DNA of 64,000 nt, from positions 562,277 to 626,276 of the forward strand of contig NZ_LR881183.1 of assembly GCF_904067545.1 (NCBI RefSeq), in the 5' to 3' direction. Of the stretch, positions 53,561 through 62,908 are shown one piece after another. Origin of the DNA: Thermococcus camini (GTDB lineage Archaea; Methanobacteriota_B; Thermococci; Thermococcales; Thermococcaceae). A program made the position numbers and the translations under genes. Position 1 is the first letter of the stretch. Each line of letters begins with the position of its first letter. A model generated the notes under the pieces. That model made no database searches and was not told the DNA's origin. It saw nothing but the letters and a program-made list of their open reading frames with translations.

Positions 53561-55279
53561 TCATCTGTGGGCGAATATCGCAACGACCTTCTCCCCAACC
53601 TCGTCTATTCTGACGAACCCAAAGCGCTCGAACTGAACAACGTCGTCCACGCTGACCCTGGCATCGCTCTCCAGGAGGCCCTTCCTTACCACGAGTTCGT
53701 CCCCCTCCGGGACAAGGACCTCACAGGGCTTCCCCTCTGTGACCCAGTGCACCATCCTCCAGCGGTTCTCCCTGGCGACTTCGTAGTCGACGCTGTGGAA
53801 CCTCGCTTTTATGCTCCCCTCTGAGACCTCGGCTATCTCGACGTTGAAGAGGTCCTTCAGGCGGACGAAGTTGCCTGGCTTGAACAGCTCCATGTCATCC
53901 TTCGAGACGTAGATGGGTTTTCCGGGCACGAACTTGAGCCTTCTAACGCCCCTCTCCGGGTGATCCGGGTGGAGCGGAATCTCGGCAATGAATTCCTCGT
54001 CATAGCCCTCGATGTACATCGGAATCGGGTCAGCGACGAAGAAGTAGCGGTTTGCTATCGGCTCGATTATCCTCCTGTTTATCGCGGCTAAATTGTCCCA
54101 GCTTATCGTGGTGTCGCTCCTCTTGAGGCCGACCTCGATGATGAGCTCTCTTATTGCCTCCGGCCTTATGCCGCGCCTCCTGAGGGCCCTTATGGTGCCG
54201 AGCCTGGGGTCGTCCCAGCCGAGGTACTTGCCCTCCTCTATTCCTTTTCTGGTTTTGGACTTGCTGAGGATGACCCCCTCGATGCTGAGCCTTCCGTGGT
54301 GAACCGTCTGCGGGTATTCCCAGCCGAAGTAGTCGTAGAGGTAGCGCTGTCTTGTCTCGTTCTCCGCGTGCTCCTGTCCGCGGAAGATGTGGGTGACGCC
54401 AAGTTCGTGGTCGTCTATGGCCGAGGCAAAGTTGTAGAGCGGCCAGACGCGGTACCTGTCGCCGACGCGCGGGTGGTCCGCGTTATCGATTATTCTCAGC
54501 GCCGGCCAGTCTCGGACGGCGGGGTTGGGGTGCTTAAGGTCAGTCTTTATCCTGACGACGGCTTCGCCTTCCCTGTACTCTCCGTTCAGCATCTTCTTCC
54601 AGCGCTCGAGCTGGACCTCCGGCGGCTCCTCTCTGTGCGGACAGGCGATGCCCTTGTCACGAAGCTCGCGGAACTTCTCAGGCGGGCAGGTGCAGACGTA
54701 GGCCTTTCCGCCCTTTATGAGCTCCTCCGCGTACCTGTAGTATATCTCCAGCCTGTCGCTGGCGATGTGAACCTCATCGACCTTGAAGCCAAGCCACTCG
54801 AGGTCCTCCTTGATCCACTCATAGAACTTCGGTTCGGGCCTCTTGACCTTGGGGTCTGTGTCGTCGAAGCGGAGTATGAACCTGCCGCCGTAGAGCCTCG
54901 CGTACTCGTGGCTCAGAATAGCGGCCCTCGCGTTTCCGAGGTGGAACGCGCCGTCCGGATTGGGGGCGAAGCGGGTAACTACCTTCCCCCTCTCGGCCTT
55001 TGGCAGGGGCGGGAGGCCTTTTTTCTCCTCCTTTTTCTCCTTCTTTGCCTCAAAGAACTCGGGGTAAAGCTCCCTCAGCTTTGCCTCCTGCTCCTCGAGC
55101 TGGAGTGTGTTCACCTTTTCAACTATCTCGTTCACGAGCGGGATTATCTCCTTTGCTTTTGGCCTGAGCTCAGGGTTCTCGCCGAGAACCTTTCCTATAA
55201 CCGCCTTCGGGTTTGCCTTTCCCTTGTGGGTGTAGGCATTGATGAGCGCGTACTTCAGTATGAGTTCCTCCACGTTCAT
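53561..55279 (-). CDS. gltX: Glutamyl-tRNA synthetase
   Basis: 572 residues from ATG 55279 (GGTGAGGAGA upstream). Class I signatures: HLGNARAAI near 114-122 in RFAPNPDGAFHLGNARA and LSKSKTRKG (KMSKS-like) near 350. Archaeal GluRS is usually non-discriminating in organisms with a GatDE amidotransferase. The preceding gene on this strand is DnaG. The N-terminal extension (about 1-90) is helical. Confidence 0.96.
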   Translation of the reverse strand: MNVEELILKYALINAYTHKGKANPKAVIGKVLGENPELRPKAKEIIPLVNEIVEKVNTLQLEEQEAKLRELYPEFFEAKKEKKEEKKGLPPLPKAERGKVVTRFAPNPDGAFHLGNARAAILSHEYARLYGGRFILRFDDTDPKVKRPEPKFYEWIKEDLEWLGFKVDEVHIASDRLEIYYRYAEELIKGGKAYVCTCPPEKFRELRDKGIACPHREEPPEVQLERWKKMLNGEYREGEAVVRIKTDLKHPNPAVRDWPALRIIDNADHPRVGDRYRVWPLYNFASAIDDHELGVTHIFRGQEHAENETRQRYLYDYFGWEYPQTVHHGRLSIEGVILSKSKTRKGIEEGKYLGWDDPRLGTIRALRRRGIRPEAIRELIIEVGLKRSDTTISWDNLAAINRRIIEPIANRYFFVADPIPMYIEGYDEEFIAEIPLHPDHPERGVRRLKFVPGKPIYVSKDDMELFKPGNFVRLKDLFNVEIAEVSEGSIKARFHSVDYEVARENRWRMVHWVTEGKPCEVLVPEGDELVVRKGLLESDARVSVDDVVQFERFGFVRIDEVGEKVVAIFAHR

Positions 55280-55356
55280 TCTCCTCACCGGTGGGAGAAT
55301 GGAGGGAGCGGTTATAAAGTTAGTCCTCAGAAATTGGGAGAAAAGGGGTGCGGAGC

Positions 55357-56670
55357 TCACTCCGCGAAGGTGACTATCTTGAGGTTTATCGGGCGCCTGA
55401 CGACGTTGTACTTCCTCGCGCCGACGAGGTATTTGACGCCGCTCTCGCTCACCGTGTCGATGAGCCTCTGGGTGATGACGCCGTTAAAGACGACGGCGTA
55501 GACGTCCTTGCGCTCCTTGAGCCGCCCGGTCATCTCCCTGACGGGTATCTCCGCGAGGACGTTTTTGTCCTTGTCAAGGAGGAGCGCCATCGACTCCTTG
55601 GAGGCCTTGACCTTCTCTATGAGCTCGCCGAACTCATCGAGCTCGCTTGGCTTCGGCTGCTGGATGGGTTTTATTATCCTCTCCTCCCTCTTGGGCTCGG
55701 CCCTTTCGGGCTTTTCCGGCTTCTTCTGCACCTGGCCGGGGGCGTGGGCAGGGGGTTTCCGCTCCTCCGTCCTCTCTTCCCTTGCCTTTGCCTTCTCCTT
55801 TTCCTTGATGACGTCGTAGAAGTTCCTGCCCTTGTAGAATATCTCGGTTATAACCTGCTCCGCCGGGACCTTGCTCCTGAGGGACTTGACTATCTCCTTC
55901 TTGGTAAGCTCTTCAACTTCTTTGCCCTCCGGTGCCCTTGCCACGTAGTCCACATCGGCAACCTGAAGGAGCTCCTTCAGGATGAGCTCGCCGCCGCGGT
56001 CGCCGTCGGTGAAGGCGGTAACGATGCGCTCCCTGCTGAGTTTTATTATCGTCTCGGGAACCGAAGTACCCTCTACTGCTATGGCGTTCTTTATCCCGTG
56101 CTTGAGCAGGTTGAGGACGTCGGCCCTTCCCTCGACGACGATAATCGAGTCAGAGAACGGAACGTGGGGTCCGGCTGGGAGCTTCTCGGGGCCGTACTCT
56201 ATGAGCTCCTTGGCACGGACAGCTTTCTTAACCTCCTCGGTGAGTTCCTGGGTTTCCGGTATCTCTTGCTCCATGAGCCCCTCGAGTATCTCCTTGGCCC
56301 TCTCTATGATGTACTTCCTCTTGGTTGCACGGACGTCCTCGATGCGGAGGACCTTTATGTTGGCCTCCGCCGGGCCAACGCGGTCGATGGTCTCGAGGGC
56401 TGCCGCCAGAATCGCGGTCTCAACCCTGTCGAGGCTTGAAGGGACGGTTATCGTTCCGTAAGTCTTTCCGGCCTTGGTGTGAACTTCAACCCTTATCCTT
56501 CCAATCCTTCCGGTTTTCTGAAGCTCCCTGAGGTCAAGATCGTCACCGAGAAGACCCTCAGTCTGTCCAAAAATAGCACCAACAACGTCCGGCCTTTCAA
56601 CAATTCCGCTTGCTTCAAACTCCGCGTATATTACATACTTGGTCGTTCCGAATTCGTCCTTGGCTGACAT
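55357..56670 (-). CDS. dnaG: DnaG-type primase, archaeal
   Basis: About 437 residues with an N-terminal archaeal domain (TTKYVIYAEFEASGIVE), Toprim core with IIVVEGRADVLNLL near 178-191 and TDGDRGG near 228, a charged linker (about 280-345) and a C-terminal domain. Archaeal DnaG associates with the exosome and can prime RNA. I choose ATG 56670 (GGGTGATGGT upstream), which aligns with other archaeal N-termini. ATG 56748 overlaps the preceding stop (ATGA) with GGAGGGGAT and would add 26 basic residues; it cannot be excluded. Confidence 0.9.
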   Translation of the reverse strand: MSAKDEFGTTKYVIYAEFEASGIVERPDVVGAIFGQTEGLLGDDLDLRELQKTGRIGRIRVEVHTKAGKTYGTITVPSSLDRVETAILAAALETIDRVGPAEANIKVLRIEDVRATKRKYIIERAKEILEGLMEQEIPETQELTEEVKKAVRAKELIEYGPEKLPAGPHVPFSDSIIVVEGRADVLNLLKHGIKNAIAVEGTSVPETIIKLSRERIVTAFTDGDRGGELILKELLQVADVDYVARAPEGKEVEELTKKEIVKSLRSKVPAEQVITEIFYKGRNFYDVIKEKEKAKAREERTEERKPPAHAPGQVQKKPEKPERAEPKREERIIKPIQQPKPSELDEFGELIEKVKASKESMALLLDKDKNVLAEIPVREMTGRLKERKDVYAVVFNGVITQRLIDTVSESGVKYLVGARKYNVVRRPINLKIVTFAE

Positions 56671-56744
56671 ACCATCACCCTCTTTCCGTTTTTCAAACTT
56701 CTGCTTTTCAGCCAAAATGTGGTGAAGCACTGTCTTCTTCCTCT

Positions 56745-57146
56745 TCATCGAATCCCCTCCGCCAGGGGGTCAGAAACGGAGACGACCTTAAGGTAAAGGC
56801 CGTAGAGATCCTCGATACCTTTAATGTCCTTCTTTGCGATTCTCCTGAGCTCCCTGCGCGTCTCTGCATCGACCCTGCAGGGATAGCCCTCCAGATAACG
56901 GAGGAGCTTCCTTGCGAGTTCCTCGCCCTTCCTGTCGAAGTCCGTAAGTATCATGACCTCTTTATGCAATGAGGCGATGAGCGCAACTTCCGTTAAAGGC
57001 AGGCGGGAGAGCCTTATTATCTCCGCCCTGACCCCCAGATTCCTCAGAGCCACCTCGTCTCGCATGCCCTCCACTATGAGGGCACCCTCAAACTCTCGCA
57101 GTTTATCTATAAGCTCCAGGAATCTTTTATAGTTTTCGGCGTACAT
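56745..57146 (-). CDS. Small Toprim-domain protein
   Basis: 133 residues with VEGMRDEVALRNLG near 25-38 and MILTDFDRKGEELA near 70-83, the two halves of a Toprim metal site (Glu and DxD). Similar stand-alone Toprim proteins act in RNA or DNA processing. It precedes dnaG and ends four bases within a possible dnaG start. TATA GCTTATAACC near 57179-57188. Confidence 0.85.
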   Translation of the reverse strand: MYAENYKRFLELIDKLREFEGALIVEGMRDEVALRNLGVRAEIIRLSRLPLTEVALIASLHKEVMILTDFDRKGEELARKLLRYLEGYPCRVDAETRRELRRIAKKDIKGIEDLYGLYLKVVSVSDPLAEGIR

Positions 57147-57225
57147 TTCGCCGTCGGTTGGATAACGAAAGAATGAGGTTATAAGCTTATTGGGTGGCTC
57201 TTTGACATGTCCATGTGAATGGTAA

Positions 57226-58500
57226 TCAGCAGACGTTACGCACGGGCACCGTGTGGCTCATGGGCTCCTCATAGAACTCCTCCATAAGCCTCTGGAGTTT
57301 TCTGGAGAGCTCAATCTGGTTGCCCCACGAGCCCTCTACCTTACCCTTCGCTGCCATCCTCCCCAGGAACTTTTTCATCTCATCGCTCAGCGGGGAAGGT
57401 TTACATTTTGCCCACGGCGTTCCGGGGAGCGGCATGAAGTAGTGGGCCCTGACCTTGCCACCCTTACGCATTATCCATTTCATCAGCTCGATGCTTCTGC
57501 GCTGGCTTTCTTCACTCTCGTTCGGCAGGCCGACGATGAAGTCAACGACCGGCTCGAAGCCGTACTCAAGCATGTATTCCACCGCCCGCTGGACGTGCTC
57601 GACCCTGTGAATCCTGTGCATGGCTCTGAGCATGGCATCGTCCCCGCTCTGGGCGCCTATGGCCAACCTCCTGTTGTCTGCATAGTCAATGAGGAGCTCC
57701 AGTGTCTCCGGGAGGACGAACTCGGGCCTGACCTCGCTCGGAAATGTCCCGTAGTAGAGTCTCCTACTCTCTTTCCGGAGGGGCTGAAGTGCCCTGAGAA
57801 GGGCCTCGAGCTTGTTGAGCCTGAGTATTGCCCCCGGTGAGCCGTAGGCGAAGGCGTTGGGGGTTATGTAGCGCATGTCCCTCATCCTGCGGGAGTACTT
57901 TACGATCTGGTCTATCGGCCTGTGTCTCATCCGGAGCCCCTTGATGTACGGCGTCTGGCAGTAGTAGCAGCCGAAGGGGCAGCCCCTCGTTATCTCGATG
58001 GGGGATATCAAGCGAACGCTCTCGGGATACGGCGGAAAGCGCCAGAAATCCTCCACCTTTGCAAAACCGGTGAAGGTGAACTCACCATTGAGGTAGAATG
58101 CCAGCCCCCTTATGTCGAGGAGCTCCTTTGTGATCCGGTACCCAGTCTTTTTCAGCACGGTGAGGAGCCTGTAGAGAACCTCCTCCCCTTCGCCTATAAC
58201 GGCGATGTCAAAACCGAGCTGGTTCAGGGTGTGCTTCGGCATGGCTATCGCGTGGTAGCCTCCGGCAACGAGGAGGGCCCCTTTCTCCTTCAGAAGGCGT
58301 ACCTCCTCGGTCAGGGGCCCCCATATCTCCTCGGTGAAGAAGGAGTAGAGAACAACCTTCGGTCTGGCTTTCAGTATCTCCCTGAAATCCTTGGTTATTA
58401 TCAGCTCACTGAGGTCAAATCCCTGGCTCTCCAGGGCTCCGAGCAGATGAACAAAGGCGTTGTGATTGCGCTTTGTCATCCTCACCGCTATCTCTGGCAT
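57226..58500 (-). CDS. B12-binding-type radical SAM protein
   Basis: 424 residues. A degenerate cobalamin-type N-terminal domain (about 1-115) is followed by a radical SAM domain with CPFGCYYCQTP near 181-191 (CX3CX2C cluster). It resembles the MJ1487 family. No partner gene shows the substrate. TATA CGTTTTAAGTTAATT lies upstream. It ends with a free Cys. Confidence 0.82.
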   Translation of the reverse strand: MPEIAVRMTKRNHNAFVHLLGALESQGFDLSELIITKDFREILKARPKVVLYSFFTEEIWGPLTEEVRLLKEKGALLVAGGYHAIAMPKHTLNQLGFDIAVIGEGEEVLYRLLTVLKKTGYRITKELLDIRGLAFYLNGEFTFTGFAKVEDFWRFPPYPESVRLISPIEITRGCPFGCYYCQTPYIKGLRMRHRPIDQIVKYSRRMRDMRYITPNAFAYGSPGAILRLNKLEALLRALQPLRKESRRLYYGTFPSEVRPEFVLPETLELLIDYADNRRLAIGAQSGDDAMLRAMHRIHRVEHVQRAVEYMLEYGFEPVVDFIVGLPNESEESQRRSIELMKWIMRKGGKVRAHYFMPLPGTPWAKCKPSPLSDEMKKFLGRMAAKGKVEGSWGNQIELSRKLQRLMEEFYEEPMSHTVPVRNVC

Positions 58501-58573
58501 GTTTGAAGCCTGGAGAATTAACTTAAAACGCTAACGGTTGTGGAAGGAGAAGTAAAAGAAGCCAGAAAGGCCT

Positions 58574-58777
58574 TCAGGCCTTGATGGCAAGCTTGATGTC
58601 CTCGGCCTTGACGGTCTTCCTGCCGGCGTGCCTAGCAAAGTCGGCGGACTTTCTGGCAAGCTCGATGGCGTACTCCTCGAGGTACTCGGCAAGAACCTTG
58701 GCAGCGTCCTCGCTGACCCTCTCAGCGCCGGCCTTCCTTATAAGCCTGTCAATCGGGGCAATCGGAAGCTCGGCCAT
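58574..58777 (-). CDS. Archaeal histone
   Basis: 67 residues from ATG 58777 (GGAGGTG upstream; the longer frame is non-coding). The histone fold starts [19 protein letters not shown] and ends [18 protein letters not shown]. No N- or C-terminal tail. Packages DNA in nucleosome-like structures and affects gene expression. TATA GGTTTATATATC near 58836-58825. Monocistronic. Confidence 0.98.
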   Translation of the reverse strand: MAELPIAPIDRLIRKAGAERVSEDAAKVLAEYLEEYAIELARKSADFARHAGRKTVKAEDIKLAIKA

Positions 58778-58881
58778 TCGCAACACCTCCTTAACGGGTT
58801 CTTCGGTATTCTTTAGGGAATTGGAGATATATAAACCTTTCGGTAAAAGGGGGCTTTTCCGCCGGTTTAACGCCGGATACA

Positions 58882-58927
58882 CCCTTAAATAAATTTAACT
58901 TGGCCAGTTAGGTGTTCATTGACACCT
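58882..58927 (+). promoter_or_regulatory. Orphan plus-strand TATA box with an 18-bp dyad
   Basis: CCCTTAAATAAATTT (58882-58896) predicts a start near 58914, and AGGTGT-TCATTG-ACACCT (58910-58927) covers that start. The site looks like a regulated promoter, but no convincing gene follows. Confidence 0.45.
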
Positions 58928-59114
58928 GCTTTCCTTCCGGTTCTGCCGTCATGACACTACGGCCCATTGGAGGGTCCACCCAGGTGGAGCCTTTTAACGG
59001 CCGTGGGCACGATTGGAAAAAGGTACTGGTCGATACTGCTAACGGCACCGGAAAATTATTCAAACGTGGGCGGCGAGAGGGAGAAGAAAGGGGAAAACCC
59101 TCATCTAGGGGAAA
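58928..59114 (+). ncRNA. Possible structured RNA downstream of the orphan promoter
   Basis: About 190 bases with several short hairpins (GCCGT/ACGGC, TCCAC/GTGGA, the self-pairing ACGGCCGT). Codon use of the only frame (82 codons, from GTG 58912) favours CGN arginines unlike the neighbours and overlaps dcd. RNA class not recognised. Could simply be unused sequence. Confidence 0.25.
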
Positions 59115-59582
59115 TCACTTCTTTCTCTTTGAGAGCGCTAAGTGCTGGCTTCCCTGGTAGTTGCCCCTGTAGGGGTCTTTGGCCGGTCCCTCCAGCCTTA
59201 TGAAGGCTATCTGCACGAAGCGCTCTCCGTAGGAGAGCTCGACCGGTTCATCGGAGGCGTTGTAGATTCCGAGGGTAAGATTGCCGTCCCAGCCGGGATC
59301 AACCCATGCGAAGGAGCCGAGTAAACCCTCCCTGGCGAGGCTGCTCCTGAGCTTCATGTCACCCATGACGTCGTCAGGGAGTCCTATCCTCTCGAGGGTA
59401 AGGATGAGGGCGTATGTCTTTGGGGGAATTACCACTTTACCAGCCTCTTCAACGTCTATCAGTTCTCCGTTTATGTACGCCTCTCTCCCAACGCGCAGGT
59501 CGTAGCCTGCTGACTGAAGGGACTTCTCGTTGAAGGGCTCGATTAGAATTTCCTTCCTGATTTTCCAGTCTGGGAGCATCAT
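59115..59582 (-). CDS. dcd: dCTP deaminase
   Basis: 155 residues from ATG 59582 (GGTGGTTGGTA upstream). QSAGYDLRVG near 24-33, MKLRSSLAREGLLGSFAWVDPGWDGNLTL split by the active-site Ser and Glu region, and YRGNYQGS near 142-149. Deaminates dCTP to dUTP, supplying dTTP synthesis together with tmk. TATA CTTTTTATAG near 59620-59612. Confidence 0.96.
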   Translation of the reverse strand: MMLPDWKIRKEILIEPFNEKSLQSAGYDLRVGREAYINGELIDVEEAGKVVIPPKTYALILTLERIGLPDDVMGDMKLRSSLAREGLLGSFAWVDPGWDGNLTLGIYNASDEPVELSYGERFVQIAFIRLEGPAKDPYRGNYQGSQHLALSKRKK

Positions 59583-59744
59583 TACCAACCACCGCCAAAC
59601 GTTGGAGTGAGAACTATAAAAAGAATCCGGCCAGTATCCAGCAGACGCCCAATCGCGAAGAACGCACTTTGAACTGGCGAGATATGAGGGCAGACTGGAC
59701 ATAAGCCCTGTAGAATAGTCCTCAACATTCCGCCAGCAAAAAGG

Positions 59745-59777
59745 AAGCTTCACCAAAAGGTCGTGATTCCTCTCGGA
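59745..59777 (+). repeat. Partial tRNA-flank-type repeat
   Basis: GGAAGCTTCACCAAAAGG, TCGTGATTCC resembles the copy at 22676-22743 (TTTCATCAAAG, TTCGTGATTCC) but the hairpin has decayed. Confidence 0.5.
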
Positions 59778-59867
59778 GAGCCTATAACGGAGGCATTTCG
59801 TGCGAGCTTGCCCCGTTAGAGCGTGAACCCTTTTAAAATTGTTCATTAGTGGGGATTCGTCTTTTCA

Positions 59868-59884
59868 GGCACCCCTCGGGTGCC
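59868..59884. repeat. 7-bp triloop hairpin (class 2 repeat)
   Basis: GGCACCC-CTC-GGGTGCC, perfect dyad; followed by GTTTTGAG, as GGTTTGAG follows the copy at 6919-6935. Confidence 0.55.
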
Positions 59885-59985
59885 GTTTTGAGCGAATCTT
59901 TTTGATAGTTCTCTTTCCACTGGTTCGATGCAGAGGGGCCTTTTAGGAGAAATGCACCCTAACTTCGCATTGTGGCGAGAATCAC

Positions 59986-60020
59986 AAACTTTGATGAAAC
60001 TTTTGCTTGGCAAAAGTTTC
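59986..60020 (-). repeat. tRNA-3'-flank hairpin repeat after tRNA-Arg
   Basis: On the minus strand, three bases after the encoded CCA: GAAACTTTTGC, loop, GCAAAAGTTTC, ATCAAAG, TTTGTGATTC. The stem is a perfect 11-bp match. Confidence 0.87.
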
Positions 60021-60023
60021 TTA

Positions 60024-60099
<76 letters not shown>

Positions 60100-60207
60100 C
60101 CGTGGTAAGTAACGGGGCCCAAAAATAAAGTTTGCGGTGCTGATTGCAAAAGAAAAAAGTCAAAGAATCACCCCTTTGATTGAGAACTTCAAAGAAAAGT
60201 GGTTGGT

Positions 60208-60224
60208 GTCCGCCAGGGGCGGAC
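60208..60224 (-). terminator. 7-bp hairpin after ribosomal protein P1
   Basis: GTCCGCC-AGG-GGCGGAC (plus strand) begins 16 bases after the P1 stop, at the end of the spt5-to-P1 cluster. Similar to 3092-3109; likely a 3'-end structure. No U-run follows. Confidence 0.35.
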
Positions 60225-60239
60225 AAAGGGAAAAGGAGT

Positions 60240-60557
60240 TCAGCCGAAGAGGGCACCGAGACCGGCGAGGGCCTCCTCCTCGCTGGCCTCCTCTTCCTCT
60301 TCCTCCTCTTCCTCAGCAGCGGCCTCAGCCGGGGCCTCGGCAGCCGGAGCAGCGGCAACGGCAACCGGGGCGGCAACCGGCATGGCGGCCTTCTCGATGA
60401 CCTCGTCGATGTTGACGCCCTCAAGGGCGGCAACGAGGGCCTTTATCCTGGCCTCGTCCGGGCTGACACCAGCGGCCTCAAGGATGGCCTTGAGGTTCTC
60501 CTCGGTTATCTCCTTACCAGCGGCGTGGAGCAGCAGAGCGGCATACACGTACTCCAT
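60240..60557 (-). CDS. rplP1: Ribosomal protein P1 (L12-type stalk)
   Basis: 105 residues from ATG 60557 (GGAGGTGCGAAAA upstream). N-terminal dimerisation helices, an Ala/Pro hinge near 63-85 and the acidic tail [24 protein letters not shown] in its end. The tail is shared with P0. Recruits translation factors such as EF-1alpha. The last gene of the cluster. Confidence 0.97.
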   Translation of the reverse strand: MEYVYAALLLHAAGKEITEENLKAILEAAGVSPDEARIKALVAALEGVNIDEVIEKAAMPVAAPVAVAAAPAAEAPAEAAAEEEEEEEEEASEEEALAGLGALFG

Positions 60558-60635
60558 TTTTCGCACCTCCAATCATCTTCATTTTTTCATTCATTTCACA
60601 CGGATTTGTTCAGGGATACGAGGGAAATGGAAAGT

Positions 60636-61655
60636 TCAGCCGAAGAGCGCGCCCAGTCCTGCGAGCGCGTCCTCCTCTGAGGCTTCCTCTTCTTCCTCCT
60701 CTTCTTCCTCAGCCTCCTCGACCTTCTCCTCTTGAGGCTGAGCGGCAACGGCTATTTGTGCCTGTTGGTTTAAAAGCTCTTTGGTCTTCTCGTCGAGTAA
60801 CTCTTCAGGCAGTTCCTGGGCTATGAGCAGGACTGCACGCAGAGCCCTGCCAAAGATGTCCTCGACGGTCTCTGGGGTGACGTAGCCAGCCTCCACAGCG
60901 ACGTTCTTCGCTCCGAGGAAGGCCTTCTGGATGATGGCCTCGATGGTCTGGCCCGTCGGATAGGCGGTGTTGACCGACAGGTTGAACGCGTGCATGTAGG
61001 CCTGCTGGAGCAGGTTGATGTACTCGCTCTCGTCGATCGCCAGGACTTCTGGAGTGTAGACGATTCCGTCCTCGTAGGCCGCGAGCAGGTTGAGACCGAC
61101 CTCGAGCGGCTCGATTCCGAGCGCGTTGAGGATTCTCGCGAGCTGGTCGGTTATGACCTCACCGGCCTTGAGGACGGTGTAGTCCTTCTGGATGCTGACC
61201 TTACCCTTCTCGATCCTCGCCGGGATTCCGAGGGTCTGCATCTCACCGACGAGCGGGCCCGGCGAGATTGAGGTCGGACCGGCTGGGATCACGACGTCCC
61301 TGGGAACCACCGCTCCCGGCTTGGCCGGGGCAGGGGTCTTGCTCTCCTCAAGGAGCTTGTAGAGCTTGAACGGGTTCATCTCGGTGGCGAGGATTCCGGC
61401 TCCGCCCTGGATGTGGTCAATGAGCTTCTCGAGGTCCGGGTTGTTGAGCTCCTGGGCGGCCCTCTTTATGGCGAGCTCTATGAGGGTGTTCCTGCTGACC
61501 CTGAGGAGCGCCTTGCCCCTGAGCTTCTCACGCATCTTGCTGAGCGGGTAGGCTGGAACGTTGGCGACGTCAACGAGCGCTATCACTGGGTAGCTCTTGA
61601 TTATGTTGGCGAGCTCTTCAACTTCCTTCTTCTTCCACTCGGCAACGTGGGCCAT
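60636..61655 (-). CDS. rplP0: Ribosomal protein P0 (L10)
   Basis: 339 residues from ATG 61655 (GAGGTGAGG upstream). N-terminal rRNA-binding domain (to about 105), insertion domain, a helical spine for P1 dimers and the acidic tail ending [10 protein letters not shown]. Forms the base of the stalk. Five bases after L1's stop. Confidence 0.98.
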   Translation of the reverse strand: MAHVAEWKKKEVEELANIIKSYPVIALVDVANVPAYPLSKMREKLRGKALLRVSRNTLIELAIKRAAQELNNPDLEKLIDHIQGGAGILATEMNPFKLYKLLEESKTPAPAKPGAVVPRDVVIPAGPTSISPGPLVGEMQTLGIPARIEKGKVSIQKDYTVLKAGEVITDQLARILNALGIEPLEVGLNLLAAYEDGIVYTPEVLAIDESEYINLLQQAYMHAFNLSVNTAYPTGQTIEAIIQKAFLGAKNVAVEAGYVTPETVEDIFGRALRAVLLIAQELPEELLDEKTKELLNQQAQIAVAAQPQEEKVEEAEEEEEEEEEASEEDALAGLGALFG

Positions 61656-61660
61656 CTTCC

Positions 61661-62311
61661 TCACCTCTCCACCTTAACTGCCGGTCCCATGGTGGTCTTG
61701 ACGTACACTGACTTCACTTGGTTCTCGCCGCGCTCCAGCTTGTTGATGATAGCGTTGAGAACGGCCTCTGCGTTCTCTGCCAGCTTCTCGTCGTCCATGT
61801 CCTCGGTTCCTATCCTGGCGTGCACAACGGGGTTGTTCTTGAGCTGCAGCCTGACGGTCCTCTTGAGCCTGGCAACTATCGGTTCGAGGTTGGTCATGGT
61901 CGGCGGAACTACCTGCGGCATCTTGTTCCTCGGACCGAGGTACCTACCGAGGTACCTACCGATCTTCGGCATCAGCGGGGCCGCCGCTAGGAAGAAGTCG
62001 TAGTTCTTCGCGAGCTTCCTGGCTTCCCTTGGGCTCTTGGCAAGTTCCTCAAGCTGCTCTCCACTAATCACATCAAGCCCGAGCTTTTTAGCCGCCTCGG
62101 CAACGGCACCATCAGCGATGACCGCGATCTTGGGCTCCTTCCCACGACCGTGGGGCAGCACAACCTCAAGCTTAAACCTGTTCTCCGGCTTGCGGAGGTC
62201 TATATCCTTGAGGTTGACTGCCACTTCGACGGTCTGTGTGAAGTTGCGCGGCTTAGCCCGGGCCTTCGCCTCCTTCACCGCTTCCACGAATTTCTGCCTG
62301 TCAAAGGCCAT
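61661..62311 (-). CDS. rpl1: Ribosomal protein L1
   Basis: 216 residues with [15 protein letters not shown] near 117-131 and the RNA-binding face. Binds 23S rRNA at the L1 stalk and in some archaea represses its own mRNA. The GRYL-GRYL duplication is a local DNA repeat (ACCTACCGAGGT), within a normal family loop. No L1-type site could be recognised in the leader. Confidence 0.97.
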   Translation of the reverse strand: MAFDRQKFVEAVKEAKARAKPRNFTQTVEVAVNLKDIDLRKPENRFKLEVVLPHGRGKEPKIAVIADGAVAEAAKKLGLDVISGEQLEELAKSPREARKLAKNYDFFLAAAPLMPKIGRYLGRYLGPRNKMPQVVPPTMTNLEPIVARLKRTVRLQLKNNPVVHARIGTEDMDDEKLAENAEAVLNAIINKLERGENQVKSVYVKTTMGPAVKVER

Positions 62312-62390
62312 TTACAGCCCTCCTTTCGTTTTTGATTTAAGCCGGAAAAAGTCAAAGATGCCTAAAAAGAGGGATTTTTAAACTTTTCCC

Positions 62391-62882
62391 TCACTCCTCG
62401 GCGTTGGCGAAAATCTCGTCGTAAACGCCTTCGTCAATCTCCCTCTGAACTTCCCTGGGATCCTTGCCTTCGATGGTAACGCCCATGCTGAGGGCGGTAC
62501 CGATGACCTCCTTCGCCGCAGCCTTAATGTCGGCCGCGAGCATCTGGTCAACCTTGGCCTTCGCTATTCTGATGACCTGCTCCATTGTCAGGTTCCCGAC
62601 CGGGCTGTGGCCAGCCTCACTGGAGCCCTTCGGGGCGCCTATCTCTTTCTTGATGAGCTGGCTGACCGGTGGGACACCGACCTCGATCTCGAAGGTCTTC
62701 TTCTTCGGGTCGGTGACGATGATCTTGACGGGAACCTGCATTCCCTCGAAGTCCTTGGTGGCCTTGTTTATCTCGTCAACGACCTGCTTGACGTTGAGTC
62801 CGAGCGGACCGATGGCAGGACCGAGCGGGGGTCCGGGTGAAGCCTTTCCTCCCTCAACGAGCACCTCAACAACCTGTGCCAT
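62391..62882 (-). CDS. rpl11: Ribosomal protein L11
   Basis: 163 residues from ATG 62882 (GAGGTGAGAAAA upstream), not the longer frame. [20 protein letters not shown] near 12-31 is the diagnostic N-terminal Pro/Gly loop. Binds the GTPase centre. It is followed by an intergenic gap with the L1 TATA box (TTTAAAAATCC). Confidence 0.97.
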   Translation of the reverse strand: MAQVVEVLVEGGKASPGPPLGPAIGPLGLNVKQVVDEINKATKDFEGMQVPVKIIVTDPKKKTFEIEVGVPPVSQLIKKEIGAPKGSSEAGHSPVGNLTMEQVIRIAKAKVDQMLAADIKAAAKEVIGTALSMGVTIEGKDPREVQREIDEGVYDEIFANAEE

Positions 62883-62908
62883 TTTTCTCACCTCTGTCTG
62901 TTGACCGT

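Larger units (their letters stand above)
59583..59990. other. Gene-free block between dcd and tRNA-Arg
   Basis: Contains the dcd promoter, a partial repeat copy at 59745-59777, the hairpin at 59868-59884 and otherwise nothing coding. Longer open frames in it use no ribosome site and normal proteins are not recognised. It is like the blocks at 6840-7047 and 22254-23044. Confidence 0.7.

Noticed and set aside
58912-59160. 82-codon frame after the orphan promoter
   Set aside because: Codon use (many CGN, TTA, CTA) differs from neighbours, no family, overlaps dcd; kept only as a possible RNA or leaderless peptide.
61900-61950. Local duplication (ACCTACCGAGGT) in L1
   Set aside because: Encodes the GRYLGRYL loop, which I believe is normal in the family.
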